The position numbers and the translations under genes are program-made. Positions 6,032 through 11,272 of a stretch of DNA of 11,272 nt are shown piece by piece (position 1 is the stretch's first letter; each line of letters starts with the position of its first letter). The notes beneath the pieces were generated by a model that was not told the origin of the DNA, ran no database searches, and saw nothing but the letters and a program-made list of their open reading frames with translations. The DNA is from Rhodococcus sp. (in: high G+C Gram-positive bacteria). GTDB lineage: Bacteria > Actinomycetota > Actinomycetes > Mycobacteriales > Mycobacteriaceae. The stretch lies in the NCBI GenBank assembly GCA_012515885.1, contig JAAYXN010000158.1, positions 1-11,272 of the forward strand. Direction: 5' to 3'.

Positions 6032-8593
6032 ATGAATGTTGATGTCAGCGGCGGCGGACACCCGATGCGCAAGGTGTCGCTGCGAAACCTTGCTGCGCAT
6101 AAGGTTCGGCTTGTTCTCACGGTCCTGTCGGTAGTGCTGGGAACAGCGTTTGTCACCGGCTCCTTCGTCTTCACCGACACCCTCCGCCACACGTTCGATT
6201 CTATTTTTTCGCAGGAAGCACAGGGCGTTGACGTCCGCGTCTCCGCGGAACAGTTGAACCCACATAGCCCGCAAAGCGCGGCAGGAGTGCCGCTTGAGAC
6301 GATTTCGGTCTTGGAGTCGCTTCCAAATGTGCGCGCAGTAGTTCCTGCGGCAAGCGGGCAGGTCGTGTTGCTCGATGAGCAGGGAGTGGCCGTCCAAACC
6401 GGCGGCGCCCCAAGCTTGGGCGTCAACTATGTGCCACCGGAGCAGTCACTGGGCCGCGTGGACACCATGGTGTCTGGCCGTGCCCCGGCCGCGGTCGGCG
6501 AGGTAGCGATCAATGAGGGTGCCGCTGAAAAGTCGGGACTCGAAGCGGGGGACAGCACCGAAATCTTGGTTCCGGCGCGCGGTGTCATCGAGGTGACCGT
6601 CACCGGAATCTACGACATCGAACTGGACAGCGGCGGCTTTATCGGCGTTGCCTTCTCCGCCGACCAGGCGTGGGAACTGTTCACTGATGGTGCCCACGTG
6701 GACCACGTCGACATCGCGGGCGATGGCATAGCGCCGGACGAGTTGCGTGACACTGTCGCCGCTGCCTTCCCCGACCTGCAGGTACAGACGGGCGAGGAAG
6801 TCCGCGACGAGGTCCGGGCCGAGATGTCGCAAGCACTCGATTTCGTCAACTACTTCATGCTGGCGTTTGGTGCGATCGCTTTGCTGGTCGGCACATTCAT
6901 CATCTACAACACGTTCTCGATGATTGTGGCGCAACGACTGCGCGAATTGGCTTTGCTGCGGGCGGTCGGCGCTAGCCGCGGCCAGGTGGGCCGTTCCGTG
7001 GTCCTGGAAGCTGTGGTTGTCGGCGTGATCGGCAGCGTCCTGGGAATTATCGCGGGAATCGGCCTCGCCTACGGTTTGCGTGGTCTCCTCAACGCTTTCG
7101 ATTTGGGCTTGCCTGAAGGCTCGCTGCAACTGCGTCCGCGAACGCTCATCGTCGCAATGGTGGTCGGCTTGCTGGTGACCGTTATCAGTGCGTACGCGCC
7201 TGCCCGCAGAGCATCGAAGGTGCCTCCAGTTGCGGCAATGCGTACCGATCTCGCTGCTGGCGGTGACTCACTGCGGGTACGCACCATCGTCGGCATTGTG
7301 TTGGCGATCCTCGGTGTGGCAGCGATCGCGATCGGTTCTTCAGGTACTGGCGAATCGGCGGCCGCGACCGTCGGGCTTGGCGCACTTGCTCTCGTCCTGT
7401 CGGTGGTGTTCGCAGGTCCCGCGCTGTCACGGCCGTTCGTACGCGCCCTGGGCAGCGTCATTGCGACACCATTCGGTTCGGTGGGCCGGTTGGCGCGTAC
7501 CAACGCGGTACGCAATTCACGTCGCACGGCGGCAACAGCATTCGCACTCACGTTGGGTTTGATGCTCGTCTCGGTGATCGCTGTCTTCGGTGCATCAGCA
7601 AAATCGAGTGTCAGTGACCTGGTCGATGCGGGTGTATCTGCCGACTACATCCTCAGCGGGCCACAGGGCATCGGTGTCCCCGTTGGCGCGGGTGCGGCAG
7701 TCGCTGCACTGCCTGACGTGCAGGAAGTAGTAGCGCTCAACGGCGTAGCTGCAACGGTTGGCGACGCCGAAGACACCTCGTTTGGCGTGTCTTTTGATGG
7801 GCCGCTCGACAACGTCGTGACTATCGATGTCCGTGAGGGGAACGCCGATCTTGGCGACGGCACCATCGTGGTGTCCGATACCGAAGCCGAGGCAAAAAAC
7901 TGGGCTATCGGCGACGAACTGCAGCTCGCCGGAAGCAGCGGAAACCCCGTTACGGTCCGTGTCGGCGGCATCTATGCCAGCACCCCTCTGCTGGGCGGAT
8001 GGATCGTCTCTGACGACGTGTTCCGCCAGGTGATGCCCTCGACCATGGTCACTCCATTCGCGGTGTTCATTAAGGCAGTCCCGGGGACCGATGTTGGCGC
8101 GTTGCGCGGCGATATTGAACAGGCCACGGAACAGTTCAAGGTCGTTCAGGTACAGGACATTGAGGAGTTCAAGGGCAGCCAGGCTCAGCAGATCGATGCC
8201 CTCCTGGCGATCCTGTACGGATTGCTCGCGCTGGCGGTGGTGATTGCGGTACTCGGAATCGTCAACACCTTGGCGCTGTCGGTGGTGGAGCGGCGCCGAG
8301 AAATCGGCATGTTGCGGGCGGTCGGCATGCAGCGCGCCCAGGTACGTCGAACCATCTATCTCGAATCAGTGCTGATCGCAGTATTCGGTGCCGTCGTCGG
8401 TGTCGGACTGGGCGTGCTGTTCGGCTGGGGCTTCGTGCGGACCCTGCGTGACCAGGGACTCGGTAGCTTCGTGGTGCCGTGGGACCAGGTGATTCTGATG
8501 CTTGCGGCGTCGGGAATTGTGGGTGTGTTGGCCGCGCTGTGGCCAGCTCAGCGGGCCGCTAAGACACCGCCCCTGGCGGCGATCACGGACTAA
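6032..8593 (+). CDS. ABC transporter permease with two FtsX modules
   Basis: 853 residues. Membrane partner of the upstream ATPase. Predicted helices: about 27-47, 274-297, 323-350, 372-390, 416-436, 440-463, 500-523, 724-750, 775-801 and 819-840. Large extracytoplasmic domains lie at about 48-270 and 524-720. This is the duplicated MacB-PCD/FtsX layout common in actinobacteria. Each FtsX module has the cytoplasmic coupling segment: RELALLRAVGASRGQV (about 305-320) and REIGMLRAVGMQRAQV (about 758-773), followed by PARRASKVPPVAAM and PAQRAAKTPPLAAI. The start is uncertain: ATG at 6032 has GGTGAG nearby, but the conserved family N-terminus (MRKVSLRNLAAHK) would begin at 6065. The substrate is not evident; family roles include export of lipids, lipoproteins or drugs and control of cell-wall hydrolases. 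Confidence 0.93.
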   Translation: MNVDVSGGGHPMRKVSLRNLAAHKVRLVLTVLSVVLGTAFVTGSFVFTDTLRHTFDSIFSQEAQGVDVRVSAEQLNPHSPQSAAGVPLETISVLESLPNVRAVVPAASGQVVLLDEQGVAVQTGGAPSLGVNYVPPEQSLGRVDTMVSGRAPAAVGEVAINEGAAEKSGLEAGDSTEILVPARGVIEVTVTGIYDIELDSGGFIGVAFSADQAWELFTDGAHVDHVDIAGDGIAPDELRDTVAAAFPDLQVQTGEEVRDEVRAEMSQALDFVNYFMLAFGAIALLVGTFIIYNTFSMIVAQRLRELALLRAVGASRGQVGRSVVLEAVVVGVIGSVLGIIAGIGLAYGLRGLLNAFDLGLPEGSLQLRPRTLIVAMVVGLLVTVISAYAPARRASKVPPVAAMRTDLAAGGDSLRVRTIVGIVLAILGVAAIAIGSSGTGESAAATVGLGALALVLSVVFAGPALSRPFVRALGSVIATPFGSVGRLARTNAVRNSRRTAATAFALTLGLMLVSVIAVFGASAKSSVSDLVDAGVSADYILSGPQGIGVPVGAGAAVAALPDVQEVVALNGVAATVGDAEDTSFGVSFDGPLDNVVTIDVREGNADLGDGTIVVSDTEAEAKNWAIGDELQLAGSSGNPVTVRVGGIYASTPLLGGWIVSDDVFRQVMPSTMVTPFAVFIKAVPGTDVGALRGDIEQATEQFKVVQVQDIEEFKGSQAQQIDALLAILYGLLALAVVIAVLGIVNTLALSVVERRREIGMLRAVGMQRAQVRRTIYLESVLIAVFGAVVGVGLGVLFGWGFVRTLRDQGLGSFVVPWDQVILMLAASGIVGVLAALWPAQRAAKTPPLAAITD

Positions 8594-8623
8594 CCCGTCC
8601 CCACTGCGCGTCTCTCATTGATG

Positions 8624-8678
8624 ACGACGGGAACTGCGCTGGTGTCAAAGAGATATCGATCAGCGCGGTTTCCGTCGT
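8624..8678 (+). terminator. Strong 20-bp RNA hairpin after the ABC transporter operon, no U-tract
   Basis: Bases 8624-8643 pair with 8659-8678 in an uninterrupted 20-bp stem around a 15-base loop. Three pairs (8631/8671, 8635/8667, 8642/8660) are G-U wobbles that exist only in plus-strand RNA; on the minus strand they become A-C mismatches. This indicates selection on plus-strand RNA. It starts 30 bases after the permease stop. What follows (GTGTCGAATTCG) is not T-rich, so it could be a U-less terminator, a 3'-end stabiliser, or a leader element of the small downstream gene. Confidence 0.6.
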
Positions 8679-8687
8679 GTCGAATTC

Positions 8688-8736
8688 GCGTTCGTGCATT
8701 GCGATGCATACAGTGCTCGCAGCAACTGCACGACGC
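8688..8736 (+). promoter_or_regulatory. Second, weaker stem in the leader of the small membrane-protein gene
   Basis: Bases 8688-8698 pair with 8727-8736 (CGTGCA with TGCACG plus GCG/CGC, one bulged T). A small inner stem GCGA/TCGC (8701-8704 / 8717-8720) can nest inside it. TACAGT (8709-8714) fits TANNNT and would place a start within this region. Low certainty. Confidence 0.3.
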
Positions 8737-8795
8737 AGTCGCATCAAAACAGAAAACTCGGGGGGTTCTCATGTCGCCGCAAAGGAGCACGTGTA

Positions 8796-8987
8796 ATGAG
8801 GACTGCTTTGAAATCAGCTATGTGGTGCCTGTTCGCTGTTGGTGCGATCGGCTTCGGCTTTGCGTTGGCGCAAACCCACGTTGAGTGGATTGTTGCGGCA
8901 CTGATCACCGCATCGGTATCCGGACTGGTGCTGTTGCGGATCCGCGCGGACGCACATCCACTAGAACAAGACATCGCTGCAGGCTGA
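8796..8987 (+). CDS. Small two-helix membrane protein of unknown function
   Basis: 63 residues from the ATG at 8796, which has a clear AAAGGAG (8781-8787) 8 bases upstream; a longer in-frame start at 8694 lacks one and adds a Cys/Ser/Arg-rich tail that looks like translated leader. Helix 1 spans about residues 7-26 (MWCLFAVGAIGFGFALAQ), helix 2 about 31-47 (WIVAALITASVSGLVLL), joined by a very short turn, with a basic RIR after helix 2 and an acidic end (HPLEQDIAAG). By the positive-inside rule both termini are probably cytoplasmic. I do not recognise the family. It lies 202 bases after the transporter permease on the same strand, so co-transcription is possible, but the intervening hairpin argues for at least partial separation. 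Confidence 0.7.
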   Translation: MRTALKSAMWCLFAVGAIGFGFALAQTHVEWIVAALITASVSGLVLLRIRADAHPLEQDIAAG

Positions 8988-9000
8988 ACTGTTTGATTTC

Positions 9001-9026
9001 AGTTCTGGCGGCTAGTTCTGACGGTT
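9001..9026. repeat. Tandem 13-base repeat at the end of the DUF5691 gene
   Basis: AGTTCTGGCGGCT (9001-9013) is followed directly by AGTTCTGACGGTT (9014-9026), 11 of 13 bases identical. The second copy runs into the stop codon of the minus-strand gene (9025-9027), in the 37-base gap between convergent genes. Confidence 0.7.
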
Positions 9027-10344
9027 AGCGGAGCTCATCGAGCATCCGTCGTCGTCGGCGAATTCCTTCGGCAGCATCGCTGAACGCACGGGCCCATTCG
9101 GGATCGCGGCTACGCGCGGCTGCCCGGTCAAGCAGGATCGCGGCGGGAAACGGGAAGTGCGCCTCTACTCGTCGCAGTGTCGTGTAGTGGCTGTGCCGGG
9201 ACAGTGGTCCAAACAGGCGTCCCGAATCAGCGTGCCTGTCGGCTGTTTCGACCAGCAGCTCGACGACTTTGGTGACGACGGGATCCGGCCACGGGTGCGG
9301 CAAACCTTCGAACAGTGATTGGCCGTCGACGTCAAGAAGGTAACTGTCGGTCAAGCCTGAGCGAATCTCGAATACGCGCTGGCGGATTGGCGCCAGTGGC
9401 ACCACTCGGTGTGGCGTCTGGCGGCCAAGTGACTGCAGCATTGCACCCGCCCAGCGCGGGTTGCGTTGCAGCACGATCGCGCTGGTCCAGGCTTCGCGAA
9501 TGACTGCTCGCCAGGACTCTTCGATCGGGATTTCCCATGCGGCTTCGGCAGAACCGATCATCTCTTCCCAGACCCACAGCGGAGTGGCAGTGACGGCCAT
9601 CCGCAGCCACCATCGCTGAATGCCCTTGTTTTTGAAGTGTACGTTTTCGATACCGTCGCGCCGAGCCGAACGGTCAAGCGAGCCGGGCAGATTGACGACG
9701 AGCCGTGGGCGAATGGGCTTGGGTTCCAGACGAATCCAGGCACGTGATCGGGCTGCCATGCGTGCGGCAAACGGTGAGGCAGGCAGCCGTCGCAGCAACT
9801 GGACGGCAGCCAATCTGACATCACTGCTGTCGTCGTCGAGTGCACGTTCGAGGAGCGCAATATCGTGATTGCCGAGCCCATCAGTGAATGCACCCAGGAA
9901 ATCGGCTCGATCCCTGCTTGTCTCAACAGACCAGGTGCGGGCAACCTGAGCGACCGCCTCAGCGGGTCGCGTGCGGCGTCGATCCCGCAGCCACTGGAGG
10001 CGGTCGGTGCCTGCAAGTGAAGTCCAGCTGCCTGCGTGCTGAAAGCGGCGTAGAGACGACCACTGGGGGCTGCTGTGGGCAAGCTGCTGTCCGTAATCGC
10101 CAGCGAGGTTCAGCAACTCTTCCCGGTAGCTGGGGTAAGCGATGGCCAAGTCAAGGACGTCCGGTACCAGGTGGTCAGGTGCGTGGAAAGGGGCTGCGCT
10201 GGAAAACCACTCGGGAAGCGTCCAGGACTTCTCTTTAAGAAGCGCACGCAAATCGTCCGCCGAGCGATCAGGTAGCACCATGCGCTGGCGCAGATCTACG
10301 AAGGCGGTCATCCACGACACGGTAGCGATCATGGGCACGTTCAC
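9025..10344 (-). CDS. DUF5691 family protein
   Basis: Up to 439 residues; soluble, no signal peptide or membrane segment. The middle carries the family's signature region: DRADFLGAFTDGLG, LLERALDDDSSDVRLAAVQLLRRLP, AARMAARSRAWIRLE, then ARRDGIENVHFKNKG and RWWLRMAVTATPLWVWEE. The alternating helices around DDDSSDVRLAAVQLL resemble a HEAT-like repeat. The W..TAFVDLRQR at the N-terminus may correspond to the conserved W-LV-ALLGT-R opening of the family. The start is uncertain: GTG 10344, ATG 10332 or ATG 10311 (428 residues). None has a Shine-Dalgarno sequence, but TACCGT lies 7 bases before 10311, a possible leaderless start. Family members are usually encoded beside SWIM zinc-finger, MoxR AAA+ and VWA proteins; here the gene is monocistronic, converging on the small membrane-protein gene. 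Function is unknown. Confidence 0.85.
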   Translation of the reverse strand: MNVPMIATVSWMTAFVDLRQRMVLPDRSADDLRALLKEKSWTLPEWFSSAAPFHAPDHLVPDVLDLAIAYPSYREELLNLAGDYGQQLAHSSPQWSSLRRFQHAGSWTSLAGTDRLQWLRDRRRTRPAEAVAQVARTWSVETSRDRADFLGAFTDGLGNHDIALLERALDDDSSDVRLAAVQLLRRLPASPFAARMAARSRAWIRLEPKPIRPRLVVNLPGSLDRSARRDGIENVHFKNKGIQRWWLRMAVTATPLWVWEEMIGSAEAAWEIPIEESWRAVIREAWTSAIVLQRNPRWAGAMLQSLGRQTPHRVVPLAPIRQRVFEIRSGLTDSYLLDVDGQSLFEGLPHPWPDPVVTKVVELLVETADRHADSGRLFGPLSRHSHYTTLRRVEAHFPFPAAILLDRAAARSRDPEWARAFSDAAEGIRRRRRMLDELR

Positions 10345-10366
10345 ACGGTGGCCACGCCGACACCGA

Positions 10367-10417
10367 TAGTGAGTTATTAGTCACTAAACGATTGACAAGA
10401 TAACGATTGATCGATCA
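10367..10417. promoter_or_regulatory. Cluster of operator-like dyads and a direct repeat
   Basis: TAGTGA (10367-10372) and TCACTA (10381-10386) form an inverted repeat with an 8-base spacer, overlapping TTAGTCACTAA (10377-10387), a palindrome about a central C. AACGATTGA is repeated at 10387-10395 and 10402-10410, and TGATCGATCA (10408-10417) is a perfect 10-bp palindrome. AGTGA/ACTAA half-sites of this size resemble operators of TetR-type regulators, which often control acyl-CoA metabolism genes; that assignment is inference. Confidence 0.5.
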
Positions 10418-10580
10418 GCGATCGGCGGGACGTGTGGCGGTAGCGCAGGCTGTCCTTGTTTGCTGAATTGTGACCTTCCATCACGCTGGACTGACCTCGC
10501 GTTGATGCAGGTTCGTAGCAGGATATGCGCAGCAAGACGGGTACAAAACAGCGTCCGACGTCACGGCGATACCGAAGGTG

Positions 10581-10641
10581 GCTTGCCGCTGAAGGTGCCT
10601 TATCACTGGGAACGGCAAGTGCCCCGGTGCATCCGGGACAC
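10581..10641 (+). promoter_or_regulatory. Two stem-loops just upstream of the acyl-CoA ligase start
   Basis: CTTGCCG (10582-10588) pairs with CGGCAAG (10613-10619) across 24 bases. GTGCCCCGG (10619-10627) pairs with CCGGGACAC (10633-10641) around TGCAT, with one C-A mismatch. The second stem ends 15 bases before the ATG at 10657. GAAGGTGGC and GAAGGTGCC (10574-10582, 10591-10599) are a near-exact direct repeat across the first stem. It matches no riboswitch I recognise. Confidence 0.35.
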
Positions 10642-10656
10642 GGATCGGGGGTTCGG

Positions 10657-11272
10657 ATGCGTGTATACGCGCGCTCAGCTACGGCGGCGGTCGCCCACCA
10701 CGAGAACATGGCGCTGTCAGTATTTGCTCACGCCGAGTCCACCCCTGATCTGGTGGTATTTCGCCGCGCGGAACCGACTGGGTGGGTAGACGTGACCGCC
10801 GCAGATTTCGCGGCACTGGTGACGGGTGTGGCCAAGGGCTTGATAGTTGCAGGGGTGACACCCGGCGACCGAGTGGCGCTGATGTCATCGACGCGATTCG
10901 AGTGGTCCCTGCTGGATTTCGCGATCCTCGCGTGCGGCGGAGTATCTGTCCCGATCAACCACTTAGCGTCGCCAGAGCACGTCCAGTGGGTGCTAGAAGA
11001 CTCTGGTGCGGTAGTCGCGATCGTCGAAACTGATGAGAACGCGGCACGTTGTCTATCGCAGCGCCCTCGTACAGACCTACGAGTGTTGACTATTGACGCC
11101 GACGCGGTGGGAACGTTGATCGCCGAGGGCGGCGCTATCCCGGATTCGGAGATGTTTCGACGCGTAGTCGAATTAACCGCAGACGATTTGGCCTCTCTGA
11201 TGTACACCTCCGGTACGACCGGGCGCGCTAAAGGCTGCGTGCTTAGCCATCGCAACCTGCTGGCACAAACAC
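10657..11272 (+). CDS. AMP-forming long-chain fatty acyl-CoA ligase, FadD15-like, 3'-truncated
   Basis: Activates a fatty acid to acyl-adenylate and then acyl-CoA; cytoplasmic or membrane-associated. The 205 visible codons cover the N-terminal part of the adenylate-forming domain. VFRRAEPTGWVDVTAADFA and AGVTPGDRVALMSSTRFEW match the FadD15-type N-terminus, then ILACGGVSVPI and HVQWVLEDSGAVV, and the ATP-binding loop YTSGTTGRAKGC at residues 183-194. The ATG at 10657 is preferred because the 17 residues before the next ATG (10708) fit the family's opening; GGGGG at 10647-10651 is a weak ribosome site. The frame runs off the right edge, so roughly two thirds of the usual ~600 residues are missing. 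Several TTA, CTA and ATA codons occur, more than in the neighbouring genes. Divergent from the DUF5691 gene. Confidence 0.9.
   Translation, partial: MRVYARSATAAVAHHENMALSVFAHAESTPDLVVFRRAEPTGWVDVTAADFAALVTGVAKGLIVAGVTPGDRVALMSSTRFEWSLLDFAILACGGVSVPINHLASPEHVQWVLEDSGAVVAIVETDENAARCLSQRPRTDLRVLTIDADAVGTLIAEGGAIPDSEMFRRVVELTADDLASLMYTSGTTGRAKGCVLSHRNLLAQT

Larger units (their letters stand above)
10345..10656. other. Divergent intergenic region between the DUF5691 and acyl-CoA ligase genes
   Basis: 312 bases with no credible gene. Its left third (10365-10417) is AT-rich for this genome and holds operator-like dyads, a direct repeat and a consensus TTGACA (10392-10397, plus strand), though no matching -10 lies 16-18 bases on. 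The middle (about 10420-10570) shows nothing distinctive. The right part (10581-10641) holds two stems just ahead of the acyl-CoA ligase start. A minus-strand open frame at 10377-10709 overlaps the ligase start and is not coding-like. Confidence 0.6.

Noticed and set aside
6446..7129. 227-residue minus-strand open frame inside the permease gene
   Set aside because: Antisense shadow; Gln/Arg/Asp-rich with no domain, while the plus strand encodes conserved FtsX modules.
8618..8884. 88-residue plus-strand open frame rich in Cys and Arg
   Set aside because: It runs through the RNA hairpin and out of frame into the small membrane-protein gene, and its composition looks like non-coding translation.
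10392..10397. Consensus TTGACA on the plus strand as the ligase promoter -35
   Set aside because: No -10-like hexamer occurs 16-18 bases downstream and the gene starts about 260 bases away; kept only as a note in the intergenic entry.
10377..10709. 110-residue minus-strand open frame upstream of the acyl-CoA ligase
   Set aside because: It overlaps the ligase start and the intergenic repeats, has no recognisable domain and a low-complexity basic composition.

Overview
This is an ordinary-looking chromosomal window from a high-GC actinobacterium, most likely a mycolic-acid-containing member of the Mycobacteriales (Rhodococcus, Gordonia, Hoyosella or a relative). That placement is inferred from GC-rich codon use, GTG starts, gene families typical of the group (an AMIN-like-domain lipoprotein, a small secreted protein with an Ala-rich signal peptide, a FadD15-type acyl-CoA ligase, a DUF5691 protein) and promoters resembling the actinobacterial TANNNT -10. 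I see no tRNA, rRNA, CRISPR array, transposase, phage gene or origin.

Layout. A 5'-truncated extended short-chain dehydrogenase/reductase (3-1088, +) is followed by a complete DEAD-box RNA helicase of the DeaD/CsdA type (1165-2988, +), which ends at a textbook intrinsic terminator (3017-3062). Three minus-strand genes come next: a secreted protein of unknown function (3134-3775), a lipoprotein with an AMIN-like domain (3958-4563) and a YchJ/SEC-C family protein (4678-5055). Each has its own upstream gap, and two of those gaps carry strong dyads. Divergent from the YchJ gene is an ABC transporter operon of the MacB/FtsX class: ATPase (5176-6027) and a ten-helix permease with two FtsX modules (6032-8593). 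A 20-bp RNA hairpin follows the permease (8624-8678), then a gene for a 63-residue two-helix membrane protein (8796-8987). A DUF5691 gene (9025-10344, -) converges on it. About 310 bases of intergenic DNA with operator-like repeats separate the DUF5691 gene from the divergent, 3'-truncated AMP-forming fatty acyl-CoA ligase gene (10657-11272, +).

How the genes work together. Only the ATPase and permease clearly form one functional unit: an energised transporter or mechanotransmission complex acting on lipids, envelope proteins or drugs, with unknown substrate. The lipoprotein and the secreted protein are also envelope components, but nothing in the sequence ties them to the transporter. The DUF5691 gene stands alone, without the SWIM-zinc-finger, MoxR ATPase and VWA genes that usually accompany that family. 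I found no convincing undescribed multi-gene system. The most unusual signals are non-coding: several strong hairpins or dyads without U-tracts, two leaders in which neighbouring dyads share bases so both cannot form fully, and a recurring TANNNT element 7-8 bases before start codons that lack a Shine-Dalgarno sequence, suggesting leaderless transcripts.
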